Positions 45,564-57,558 of a DNA stretch of 64,000 nt are shown here, in pieces; the stretch's first letter is position 1; each line of letters begins with the position of its first letter. The notes below the pieces were generated by a model that worked only from the letters and a program-made list of their open reading frames with translations, was not told where the DNA came from and ran no database searches. Both the position numbers and the translations under genes were made by a program. The DNA comes from Procambarus clarkii (taxonomy: Eukaryota; Arthropoda; Malacostraca; Decapoda; Cambaridae): positions 10,201,371 to 10,265,370 of the forward strand of contig NC_091214.1 in assembly GCF_040958095.1 (NCBI RefSeq), read 5' to 3'.

Positions 45564-46130
45564 TTAACTATATGATACTTACAGAATTAGCGTTCTTTGT
45601 GCTCTGAAAAAAGAAAGCTAATTCCCTACCTGAGTAAATATTATCATCTCTGACCGACGTTTAGGGGTGCGAGTGTCAACTGGTGATGAGAACTGTTGTT
45701 CAGGTCCCAACTCAACAGCATACTCCGTGCTAGAGGAAGTATGGCGCTCTGTATCTTTCTTTGGTCGGATTGCACAAGATAGGGTGCGTGGCCCGAAGAC
45801 AAACCAAAGTACCAGGGTACCAAAATGATGATCTGCCTGAATTTGAGAAATATTCTAGGGACGAAAAAGGTGGAATACACGAGTAATAACACTGAGTGAT
45901 GGACGACCAATTAAGAGAGTGACTGAGGCCTCCAGTCACCACGTAATCCACAGTTATCCAACACTCACAATATGTTACCCTCGAAATGCACAAAATACAC
46001 AGCACCATATAAATATTAAAAGTTATGAAAATATTGAATAGCAACTGTATCAATGCCAAGTACACTTACCACAAATTGATGTTCTAATACTAGTACCTGA
46101 GTGAGGCCTCCCGGACAGGCCCCCATTAAA

Positions 46131-46825
46131 TGTGAAGGAAAAAAGAAGCATAGGTGTTCGGCAGTCCTCCTAATGGCTGGTGTCAATGCCAATCACATTT
46201 ACAAAAGAAAAGTTGACTGCGTGGCTGTTGCCTCCTGTGGTTAAGTAAGGGAAAACACGCAAAGCAAATCGTATGAACAATGAAACTTTAATTAACTTGA
46301 AAACAAATATGAACAAAGACAATCCCTTGGCTATGTACAGTGCAAACAAACAAGATTATAAAGTCAAAAAATAACATAAAATAAAATAGTGGGTTACGTT
46401 ACTCTACAATGAATAAAGACAAAAAATGAATTATCAGGGGCTGAGAATATTTGCTGGCTAAACACATCCAGTATTACACAGAGCGTATATTAGATAGGTG
46501 TGTCAGCTTTGAGAGCACAGAATATTCTAAATCCAATAGCTTGTACACGCTCAGTCATCGGCTATGTAAATGGCGCTGAAGTGGAGTGCAGACGACGATC
46601 CACCAATGGGACGTGTGCTAGCTGGAAGTGGTGATTTGGTGATCGACGAAGGTGGAGGGGGGAGGTGGAGAGCGAGTGTCTGATACGTATGCGCCCTGGC
46701 AGAAACGTATTTTACTCAATATGTACTACACTTGCTTGTAGTATCTAGATGTTGTAGATGTACTGAAGTAACATGATGATAGGAAAGAGCAGGCCAAATC
46801 TCTTTTGAAGGAGATTGTCGTAACA
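46131..46825 (-). repeat. Gmr1-like LTR in unit D
   Basis: 695-bp copy, same limits as the copies in B and C; one substitution near its left end (gaagcatagg instead of gaagcgtagg). Confidence 0.9.
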
Positions 46826-49800
46826 AGCTATATACATAACAGTAAAATAATGACACCTACAATTAATGATAACTAGAAAATAGTAATTGGTAACTCCATC
46901 TGAACGAAAACTTAATACCAAATTTCTTAGATGTTTTTCGTAATATAAAGATTGACAGTAAAATATCTTATTCATTATGGAGTAATTAACAACAAAATAA
47001 ACTTTATTTTCATTGCAGAACATATATCAGAGCATACTAGTGACTCTGGCATTTAAAATAGTGTTATTTTTAAACAATTCGGTTGTAAACCCACAGAACC
47101 GCCTACGCGCCGAATACAACATGGTATATAATTCATTACTTTAAATTCCATAAATAATCATTAATAATTTTCGGCAGCTATCGAGGTACTCCATAGGTAA
47201 ATTCCTGTACTCTAACAAGATGCTACTTGCTGTTTAGTTGTTTAAATTCTTGGAAAATCGTAATGACCAGCGACATAAAATATAACAAGGAAATAGTAGC
47301 TGGTAACTGCAGGTGAACAAAAAATTTAATTCCAAATTGGTTAGATGTTTTCCTAAATATAAAGATCGACCTGAAGGAATTTTATGAATTATGGATTAAT
47401 TAAGCAAAAAAACGTTTTTGCTTAATTTTACTTGAAGAACAGAAATCAGAGAATAGTTAGTGAGTATATTTATATTGTATAATGGGAGAAAGCCCCTGGT
47501 AGCCACGAATTAAAATAGATGTAATTATCAAGAAAATAACGTCCAAAAACAGCCGTAGGGACAAACGGCATATGATGACGTTACTTCTAAGAGGACAGGT
47601 TGCTTGTTCTAGCTTGCTAAGCATTTGCGGTATCTTTGGGGGTGCTCCGCCGGAACCCCCAAAGTGATAAGCCTGCAGATAGGTAAGATATATTACCATG
47701 AATTGTAATTAGTGTAAATTCAAATATTGCAACTATCAATTGCTAACTATATAGATGTAACTATTAATTGTAATTGATTGAATACTTTAACATTATAATG
47801 ATTATTCATTATAATTATTCTTTAATACTTTATTGTTATGCATTAGTCACTAATTATTTATCATTCACCCTAATTAGCTATTTGATTCATTAAAAATAAT
47901 TGCTTATCATTATACTATTTGTTATTATTATATTATTTATTATATAATTATAATCATTTATTATTAATATAAGAACATAAGAACATAAGAACAAAGGCAA
48001 CTGCAGAAGGCCTATTGGCCCATACGAGGCAGCTCCTATTTATAACCACCCAATCCCACTCATATACTTGTCCAACCCGCGCTTGAAACAATCGAGGGAC
48101 CCCACCTCCAGCACGTTACGTGGTAATTGGTAATCAACAACCCTGTTACTGAAACAGTATTTACCCAAGTCTTTCCTAAATCTAAACTTATCCAATTTAT
48201 ACCATATATATATATAATTTATACCATATATATATTAATATATTATTTATTATTATTAATTTATTATTTATTATTAATTTATTATTTACTATTATAAAAT
48301 AAACAAGTCCCCAATCTGAGCGCGTTTTCTTCCAGCCGCAGAAAACAGGAACATATGTGGAAGCTTTGGGACCGTTATGATGAAAAACAGATAAGCACCT
48401 CGCAGTTCCTCGAGGAATGTTCGCGTTTTATCCCAGAAAGTTCCTGAACTAGAGTTAGAAAACAGCAGTCCGATTCCTGGTTGTTATTTTTCTTAAGCTA
48501 GTTGTAAATGATAATGTAAAAAATAGCCATTGAGGTCTGATTAACACTTTATGACCATATTATCTATGTTTTCCTCCACTACTCAAAAGTTGAGTATGGG
48601 GTGCATAATAAATTAGCCTCGCCTTCAGTGGCACCTTTGGGCCGGATTCAGGAAGGTACTTACGAAGGTTTTTCCTCTTAGCTAAGAGCGTTTTCCGTCT
48701 TAGCGCCTTCGTGGCGGCTACGTCCGTATTCAATTAACTACCCTAAGTGGAAAAATCTTCGTAAGTTCATTCCGGGATTTAAGTGTGGTTTCGACCACTC
48801 GTAGCTTTACGTAAACTGGATATAAGTCATTTTTTCTCTACTACATAACACTGGGATCGATTTATGATATTGGAACATGACCAAAATATTATAGCTGGTG
48901 AATCTAGTGAAGAGTAATCCTTCGTGTTAGTTATATATGCATTCTCTGCTTGAAACTTGAAGTAAATATGTGTTTGATGATAGTAGAATTAGTTTTATAA
49001 TAGCAAGATATTATACCAGTAGTTATTAAGTAAATAAACACTGGTGAACATGAAATATGAGAGAAGGTGATGAGCCCTGCCTGATGGGATCATTTACTAT
49101 CACCAAATGCCCCTGTTCACCTAGTAGTAAGGGTGTACCTTAGCTATACATACCCATTTCTTTTATTTATTATTTATTTATTTATTTATGCATATACAAG
49201 AATGTACATAAGGAATGTGAGGATACAATTATGGTAATTACAGTCTTGTAAAGCCACTAGCACGCGCAGCGTTTCGGGCAGGTCCTTAATCTAAGAAAAT
49301 TTTAAGGAGGTAAATACTTGCAAAATTTATAGACAAAAAAATGATAACAGATTACATGGAATGAAAAAAAAAAAAGATGAGAGAAAATTATAGGTACAGT
49401 ATATTAAAGCACATAGGTAGCTATGATTGATTGCAATGACAGCTTAAAATGGTAGTTGACAACAAATTGGTAGGCACAATACAGCAGAAACAATATAAGA
49501 TTGATTGCAATGACAGCTTGAATGGTAGTTGACAAAAATTGGTAGTCACAATACAGCATATGGCTAGCACATGGCTATGGCTATTTCTAATTTATTTAGT
49601 TTGGTTTTATTTTGAAATTAAATCTGGGTGAGACATAAAATAAAAATATGCTGCACAAATGATGTTAGGTAAGGAAGAGGGTAAAAATGTCAAAAACTTT
49701 ATTCATTGAATACTTAAAGCTATAATTATGACTATATAGACTACTAAAAAAGAGAGAGGGAAGTAGGGGTCCAAGACCTCTTCCTGTTATACAATTTGGG

Positions 49801-52651
49801 TGTGGAACAAGTAATTATCAAAAGAAGGCACCATGCCGGGAAGGCTATGTAGCAGTAAGGCAGTGAGGTGAGGCAGCTACTTATTTGAGAAATGCTTATT
49901 TTATTTACCTTATAAGCTGAGGCAACTTACTTTATTTGAGGAATACTCAGCTGATTCCTCTACATTTAGCATGGAACAAATTTGTGTCCAAGACCTCTTT
50001 CTGTATCTCAATTTGGCTGTGTGTAACCAAACTAGAAGTGCTCTACAAATCAAGGGACCCAGAATGTGGAATGACCTCCCAAATCAGGTCAAAGGCTGTA
50101 CCTCTCTCAACCAGTTTAAGAGTTAAACCAAGTACTGCCTAATTAACTCCATGTAACCTAACTTACCTCCTAAATGTCAACCCATGTCTTGCTATTTTTT
50201 AAACAACGCTGTTCACCAACATGTGCAATTGCTGATTTATGCTATGTTAACCCCCTTTTTGTATTTTTTATTCCTTCTTTCAACACAATTTATACCTAAT
50301 CTCGATTGCTATTAAGTTTTAGTCTGTGTTTTTTCCCCCCACACCTTGCCCGAAATGCTATGAGTATTAGTGGCTATAGGTATTGTATGTACTAGCTCTG
50401 CCTATAAATCCAACATTATGTTTGTAAATCAACTGTATGTACTTTTCCTGAATAAAATGTATTTATTATTTATTTTTTAATCAGTAAAGTATTAAAAGAA
50501 GGCACCAAGCTGGGAAGGCTATGTAGCACCATTGTGTGTAACAATAAACCAAATTTTTTTTAACAAATAATGCACCTGTATGAGAAAACAAATCCTGTCA
50601 GCTGTAAAAATATTGATGCAGTTATTTAAATGAAAAATATAATGAAAGAAATATTACTGGTTTATTTTTATCCTATCTTTTTGTACTGTACAGTATATCC
50701 AAGGAAGTGAAAAATTAAGACATAATGCACAATTTAATGAATGATTAGCATGGATTAGCAGTTCAAAAGAAATATGACTTGTATTACATATCAACATGAG
50801 ATCTTAATGATCCATGGTCAACATGATTTAATAAGGATAATACAGTACTGTATTTGTAATAATACAAACTATAATTTAAAATCTTTATTACTGATTTTTT
50901 TTTAGTAAGAAGATTAGGTATACACAGCAATGTGCTGCTACCCTATTCTATATGGAATATTACACAGTGTAGATAAAAAACTAGCTATAAGTTTATCTAA
51001 TACTCCCATCTCACAGGATGGTTAGACATACTGTACATGGAATCAATTTAGAAAATACCAGCCTCAATACAAAAAACAAATCAACTCTGACTAAACAACT
51101 CTAAGCAATTTTCACAAGAGGTAAGCACTGAATCATGGAAACATTATATTATAATTACTCTTACCAGTTTCTACAGAACTCCTCTCAAACAATGTATTTT
51201 TAAACATGTTTAGGTATACACAGCAATGTGCTGCTTCCCTATTCTGTATAAAGGACCACACAGTGTAGATCAAAAACCAGCTACAAGCTCACCCAACATC
51301 CTCACCTCACAGGATGGCCAGTCATACATGGAATTAGGAGAGAACAAAATACTTAATGCTGATCTATTAGCCTCCACTGGCAAAATCTGGGTGCAGCACA
51401 AGAATATCTTCCAATATTCCTGAGTGTATGAAGTAATTACAGAGCTCAAAGTACCTCATACCATTTGGTATGAAGTCACTGATAACAGGACAATCACAGA
51501 TATAGTGTTGGAGAGTATGTTCTCTCAAGTAGGACTGAAAACAGATGTTTTTTTCCACCAAGAGGGCAATAAACCCATGGAACCGCCTACCCGCTGAAGC
51601 CGTAAATGCCAAATTCCAGCTAAAAAATAACATTAATTCAATTGGCGGGCCCTTTAACAAGCCGCCGGCTTTCTGTCCTCTTCGAAGTCACTAGATAGTT
51701 AGTGGCCATTGGGTAAATTCAGTAAATATATACAATAATTGTCAGCGCATCTTCCGAGCAACAAGGACAGCTACACAGTATCTCTTAGAATTACGTAGGT
51801 AAACAACAAATGTAACATATTTGTTTACTACAATGTCGGTGCTGGCTGTAGAAGTTGAAAAAACATTGTTTTACTTCGAAATATACTAATTTTATAAGAA
51901 AATTCGACGTAAATAGGACGCAGTAGAGCTCCTATAAGCCAGCGCTAAATCTTCAATATGAAGAATGTTGCTGCTCTCTGATTGGCCAAACGAAACACAG
52001 TAGTGACCTCTATCGGCACGCAGGTGAACCAACAATTTTCTTCCTAAGTATACCTTATTGAATCGTACCTAAGCATCTTCTTAGGGCGCACTTAGGAACC
52101 TTCGTAGCAAACCCACTTACGAAGAAATACACAGAGCTTCCTGAATCTTGGTCCTTGTTTCTAAATGTGTTACAAACTCACACTGTATCTTGTGCTACCC
52201 ACCCCGTCAACTCAAATTTTACTACAATATATTTATTTATTTATTTATTTATATATATACAAGAAGGTACATTGGGATTGTGAAGATACATATAACATAG
52301 TAATTACATTCTTGTAAAGCCACTAGTACACACAGCGTTTTGGGCAGGTCCTTAATCTAAGAAAATTTTAAGTAGGTAAATACTTGCAAAAATTATAACA
52401 GTTACATAGCAAGAAAAAAAATCAGAGAAAAAATGTAGGTATATTAAAGCACATAGGTAGCTCAGATTGATTGCAATGACAGCTTGAATGGTAGTTTAAC
52501 AAAAACTTAGCAGGCACAATACAGCATATGGCTAGCACATAAAAGAATACAGCAATGAACACAATGATAAAGTTGTTTGGATTAAGTACATAAAAATTAG
52601 GAGATTGGGTAACACTAGATACAGAGCAAATTTAAAGCTCAGTGTAGGAAA

Positions 52652-53328
52652 CTACGAAGATGAAATTAGGTACTTTTTGTTTTTGTTTTTAAATGAGGCA
52701 TTTTGATAGCTTTGATAGTTTGTTTGATAGCTTTTCAATTCACTAGGGAGTGAGTTCCATAGACTAGGTCCCTTAATTTGCATAGAGTGTTTACACAGAT
52801 TAAGTTTGACCCTGGGGATATCAAAGAGATATATATTTCTGGTGTGGTAATAATGGGTCCTATTACATCTGTCCAGGGAGAGTTTCAGAGCATGGTTTGC
52901 ATTTAAGAACAGGGTTTTGTAAATGTAGTTGACACAAGAGAATGTGTTGAGGGAGTTAATATTTAGCAAGTTAAGGGATTTAAACAAGGGGGCTGAGTGT
53001 TGTCTGAAAGCAGAGTTTGTTATTATAGTGATAGCAGATTTTTGCTGGGTGATGATAGACTTAAGATGGTTTTCAGTGGTAGACCACCATGCACAAATAC
53101 CATAATTAAGATAGGGATAAATTAGTGCATAATATAGTGAGAGGAGAGCAGAGTTAGGAACATAATATCTTATTTTGGAGAGTATACCAACTGATTTAGA
53201 GACTTTCTTGCTTATGTGTTGAATGTGGGTGCTGAAGTTGAGTCTCTTGTCTAGGAATAGGCCAAGAAACTTTCCATCATTTTTATTACTGATGTTAATG
53301 TTGTCTATCTGTAGCTGAATTGCATTCA
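52652..53328 (-). pseudogene. LINE-2 RT C-terminus in unit D
   Basis: 225 codons as in the other units; shares VSKSVG with unit A rather than the VSKTVG of B and C. Confidence 0.88.
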
Positions 53329-55709
53329 TAATAATAATAATAATAATAATAATTTATATTTAGGTAAGGTACATACATACAATAAATTTTTACAAAGATT
53401 GGTTGACTTATAGGTAGAGCTAGTACATACAATGCCTAAAGCCACTATTACGCAAAGCGTTTCGGGCATGATAAACTTAAATGACAAGCTTAATACTAAT
53501 TGAGCATAATGAGTAGAATGAAAACATAGATGAAAAAGCAGCACAAATACAATTATGTCGACAAACAGCGCTCTTTAAAGAAAAACAGACATTGGTTGAC
53601 AATAGAAGGGTAAGGTAGGTTACAGGGAATTTATTAGGTATAGCTTCGTTTTTAACTTAAACTGGTTGAGAAAGGTACAGTCTTTAACATGGTTGGGAAG
53701 GTCATTCCACATTCTGGGCCCCTTGATTTGTAGAGCATTCTAGTTTGATTAAGTCGTACTCTAGGAATATCAAAACTGTATTTATTTCTGGTGTGGTTCT
53801 CATGGGTTCTGTTACAACCTTCTATGAAGCTTTTGAGATCAGGATTGGCATTATAGTTTAGCGTTTTATATATGTATACTACACATGAGAGAATGTGCAG
53901 TGACTTAATGTCTAACATATTCAGAGATTTGAGTAGGGGTACCGAGTGATGTCTGGGGCCAGAATTGGATATTGTCCTAATAGCAGCTTTGTGTTGAGTA
54001 ATTAGAGGACGTAAGTGATTTTGGGTAGTAGAGCCCCAAGCACAAATACCATAGTTGAGATATGGATAGATAAGGGAGTAATAGAGAGTCACCAGGGCAG
54101 GGCGTGGTACATAATATATGATCTTAGAAAGAATGCCCACAGTTTTTGAAACTATTTTTGATATGTTTAGAATGTGCCCCTGGAAATTCAGCTTGGGGTC
54201 AATGAGAATGCCAAGGAATTTGCCATCTAATTTGTTACAAATTTGGGTATTGTTTATTTTGAGATTTATTTGATTAGAGGATTTATTGCCAAACAGAATA
54301 TAGAAAGTTTTGTCAAAGTTAAGGGTGAGTTTGTTGGCAGTTAGCCACAGATGGACTTTATTTAGCTCAGTATTTACTGTGGCATTTAGAGCAAGGGGAT
54401 CAGGACTGGAGTAAATGAATGTTGTGTCGTCAGCAAATAGAATTGGTTCGAGGTGTTGGGAGGCATTTGGAAGGTCATTAATGTAGATGAGAAAGAGGAG
54501 AGGGCCAAGTATGCTGCCCTGGGGAACACCAATGTTGATGGGTAGGGTGGGAGAAATTGTATTATTCACAGGAACATATTGGAGCCTGTCAGTAAGGTAG
54601 GATTTGAGGTATTGTAGGGAGTGTCCTCTGACTCCATAATGATGTAATTTAAGAAGAAGGTTTTGTGGTTTACAGTATCAAAAGCTTTACGCAGGTCCAC
54701 AAATAACCCAACAGGGAACTCATTTTTATCAAGAGCTGTATGAATCGAGTTAAGCATACTAATAAGTGCATCGTTAGTGCTTTTTTGGGGTCTGAAGCCA
54801 TATTGGCAAGGGCTAAGTATATTGAGTTTGGCTAGATATGAGTAAAGCTGCTTATAGATTAGTTTTTCAAAAATTTTTGACAAGTTTGGCAGGATTGATA
54901 TAGGTCTGTAGTTGTTAACATCTGTGAGATCACCACATTTGTGGACAGGCGTTACTCTCGCTTTTTTTTAGAATATCTGGAAAGGTTTGGAGTTCAAGTG
55001 GACTTGTTGAAGAGCAAAGCAATAGCAGGGGCTAAAGATCTGGAGGCTTTTTTGTAAATTAAAGTTGGTATCTCCTCAAGGGCACCACACTTGGTTTTAA
55101 GGGAAAGGATTATCTCATTGACGTCAGTGGAATTAATAGGCTTTAGGTACAGAGACTGTGGATAGTTACCTGTAAGATAGTCCTTAATGTCAGTACTGGA
55201 AGATGGAATATCATTTGCAAGGGATGAACCAATGGAAGAGAAGAACCTATTGAACTCAATAGCAGAATCAGAGGCTGAAAGCTGACCATCGTTATGAGAC
55301 AGGAGAGTCGGTTTGTTATTTAAAGACTTCTTTGATCCCAATATTTGTGAAATTGTTCTCCAAGTTTGTTTAATGTTGCTCTTTATTTGGGTAAATTTAT
55401 CTTCGTAGTATTTAGTTTTGGCTCGTCTAATTATCTTAGATAGCAATAATGAGTAATTCTTTGAGAATTCTGTGGAGACAATTCCTAACCTATACTTCTT
55501 CTCAAGGTCATGTTTTTTATTAATAGATTTAAGTATTCCCTTTGTAAGCCAGGGATTGTTAAGCCTTTTGGTTGTGACTTGTTTTGTAAGCATAGGACAG
55601 TGAGTATTATAAAGGCTAAGAGTTTTTTGAAGAAAAGATTGCACTGCTAGGTTGATGTCCTCTATGTTACCTAACTCGGACTCCCAGTTGACATTATCAG
55701 CAGCAGTTA
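53329..55709 (-). pseudogene. LINE-1 in unit D, running into the gap
   Basis: Same insertion as at 20296, with the same (aat)n and same LINE-2 site. The frame is broken by a missing base near 53739 and by several small changes clustered at about 54600-55010 (near 54602, 54659-54672, 54785, 54871, 54968 and 55000). From 55010 to 55709 it again matches unit A closely. The FADD box is intact near 54430. It is cut by Ns about 120 bp before the truncation point seen in unit A. Confidence 0.85.
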
Positions 55710-56209
55710 NNNNNNNNNNNNNNNNNNNNNNNNNNNNNNNNNNNNNNNNNNNNNNNNNNNNNNNNNNNNNNNNNNNNNNNNNNNNNNNNNNNNNNNNNNN
55801 NNNNNNNNNNNNNNNNNNNNNNNNNNNNNNNNNNNNNNNNNNNNNNNNNNNNNNNNNNNNNNNNNNNNNNNNNNNNNNNNNNNNNNNNNNNNNNNNNNNN
55901 NNNNNNNNNNNNNNNNNNNNNNNNNNNNNNNNNNNNNNNNNNNNNNNNNNNNNNNNNNNNNNNNNNNNNNNNNNNNNNNNNNNNNNNNNNNNNNNNNNNN
56001 NNNNNNNNNNNNNNNNNNNNNNNNNNNNNNNNNNNNNNNNNNNNNNNNNNNNNNNNNNNNNNNNNNNNNNNNNNNNNNNNNNNNNNNNNNNNNNNNNNNN
56101 NNNNNNNNNNNNNNNNNNNNNNNNNNNNNNNNNNNNNNNNNNNNNNNNNNNNNNNNNNNNNNNNNNNNNNNNNNNNNNNNNNNNNNNNNNNNNNNNNNNN
56201 NNNNNNNNN
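55710..56209. other. Assembly gap, exactly 500 N
   Basis: A run of exactly 500 Ns, a placeholder length rather than a measured one. Translated ORFs across it are artefacts. The true content probably includes the rest of unit D and possibly further units, so the array length is unknown. Confidence 0.97.
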
Positions 56210-56983
56210 AAAACATTGGGTGGGACGCGGAACATACACCTCTAGTTTGTGGAGGAAGCCGTTTAACCAAATCCTATCAGGGGGAACGTAGTCCAGAAAA
56301 GTAAGCAGGGCGGTGCCTGTATCACTCAGTTCTCCGTTCGTTCGTCGCATAAATTTTTTTATTTCATAGAGTGGGATGCCATTTGTGTCGAGTTGTGCCT
56401 TAATGTCTTCTGCGCTGATGTCTACAACATGCCGGATTACATATTTCACTAATCTGTCTCCTAGTGGTTTATAGCACCTAACTTTGTAACCACAGATGTC
56501 AGTAATGTTTGAAATCTCCAGTTCCGCGCTGTGTTTGTGATCCACTGCGATCAGGTTCTTTAGTTTGTTTGGTCTGATATCGTGCACGTCGATTCCGAAT
56601 TTGTGGGGAATGGCATTATATAGGATGCTTTGTGCCCTACTATTTCGGAAAATATTCTCATTTTCGCCCTCAAAAGCAATGATAAAGGTTTGTAACTCCG
56701 AAGAGCTTGGCCTACCTTGGTTGAGCGGTGGGTGTGGATATTGAGGCCGCGTGGCGTCGGCCTCATTTCTGTTTACCTCTGATAAATGGCGGCGCTTTGC
56801 CTCCAGTCTGTTTGCCTTACTATGGTGTTTGCTGTCTATGAATTCTCCTTCGGGGTCCTCTTCTATGACCGGGTGACGTTCAGGATTCAATTTTGTGGTA
56901 TGCAGTAATGGTTTTCCAACATCTTCTAAGGTATCGTCGATGGTTGTACGAGAGACGCCATGTGCGCCTCCAGCCGCCGCCAT
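56210..56983 (-). CDS. LINE ORF1 gag-like protein, C-terminus lost in the gap
   Basis: Open minus-strand frame with ATG at 56981-56983 and about 258 codons before the gap. The middle part (FIIAFEGENENIFRNS, YNAIPHKFGIDV, GYKVRCYKPLG) and the end YVPRPTQCF match the layout of LINE ORF1 proteins, in which YVPRPxxCF leads into the first CCHC knuckle. The knuckles would lie in the gap. N-terminal residues are Arg/Glu-rich. It is on the right strand to belong to a CR1/L2 or Jockey-type LINE, but it need not be LINE-1 of unit D, which is 5'-truncated in its sister copy. Confidence 0.75.
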
Positions 56984-57530
56984 GACACCGGCCACCTCCG
57001 CGGGAGCTCACTCAAAACACACCCAAACACGACCGCGTCCAACACGCAACCAACTTGCCCCTCAGGGCAAAATTTAAATGCAAAGTAGTGCATTCACCAT
57101 GGGAGCAATGTTTCCTTCAGAAAGTATATAAACGTGTACCATTATATTTTTATAAATAAATTGCAAGCATATTCTTTAATTTGAAAAAAAATGAGGAAAA
57201 CCTAAGACTTAAATGTAGAAAACCAGTTACAAACAAAAGTAAGAAGTAGGAAAAATAATGTGTGGCACCAGAAAGAACACTGGAACGCCTAGGTGAGCGT
57301 CGCCGCCATTATCACAACACGGGACGGTGAGTGTCCAGACATGAGCATAAAACCTTCCCACGTACGATCGTCGTCGTCCCTAAATCAACACAACAACCTT
57401 CCCACAAACTGCACCTATCATAAAGAAGAAGCCCACCATTGACCTTCAAGTGCCCACATCAAGTCTAACTCTACAACAGCCTAAGAAACAACACTCAAGC
57501 CTTGCCTAAGACTTAACATTGACGCCCCAC
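56984..57530. other. Upstream region of the zinc-finger gene
   Basis: The left part is the 5' flank of LINE ORF1. A TATA-like tatataa lies at about 57126. The stretch 57364-57397 is the inverted copy of the dispersed motif at 5738-5773. A 34-bp perfect direct repeat (57395-57428 and 57579-57612, aaccttcccacaaactgcac...) links this region to the start of the zinc-finger ORF. No other gene. Confidence 0.5.
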
Positions 57531-57558
57531 CGTGAGGCGTCACCCAGCATCAACACTC

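Larger units (their letters stand above)
45564..54586. repeat. Array unit D (9,023 bp)
   Basis: Leader 45564-46130, LTR 46131-46825, CR1 tail 47971-48198, MITE near 48641, LINE fragment 50024-50476, inverted-repeat arm 51809-52154, LINE-2 part 52652-53328, then LINE-1. Unlike B and C it does not end at a junction: at 54587 it continues into the rest of LINE-1 (gtcagtaaggtag), as unit A does, and reaches the gap at 55710. Confidence 0.9.
12520..55709. repeat. Tandem segmental duplication array (units A, X, B, C, D)
   Basis: The same ~9-kb segment begins at 12520, 27067, 36125 and 45564, each time at the bases ttaactatatgatac. The start-to-start distances are 14,547, 9,058 and 9,439. Apart from a few indels the copies look almost identical by eye. 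The length differences are accounted for by: +5,512 (spacer X after A), +36 (two extra 18-bp minisatellite units in B), +429 (LINE insertion in C), -12 (fewer aat triplets in C), two 6-bp insertions in A, and single bases. The array runs into a 500-N gap on the right. An assembly error should be excluded. Confidence 0.9.

Noticed and set aside
12520..55709. CRISPR-like or satellite-centromere interpretation of the repeats
   Set aside because: Units are ~9 kb mosaics of transposon pieces with unique breakpoints, not short spaced repeats or monomeric satellite.
54994..56995. Long ORFs running through the N gap
   Set aside because: The central part is untranslatable Ns; only the flanking real sequence was annotated.
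57532..57558. GTG as start of the zinc-finger protein
   Set aside because: GTG initiation is not expected in a eukaryotic gene; the first ATG in frame at 57559 still includes all fingers.
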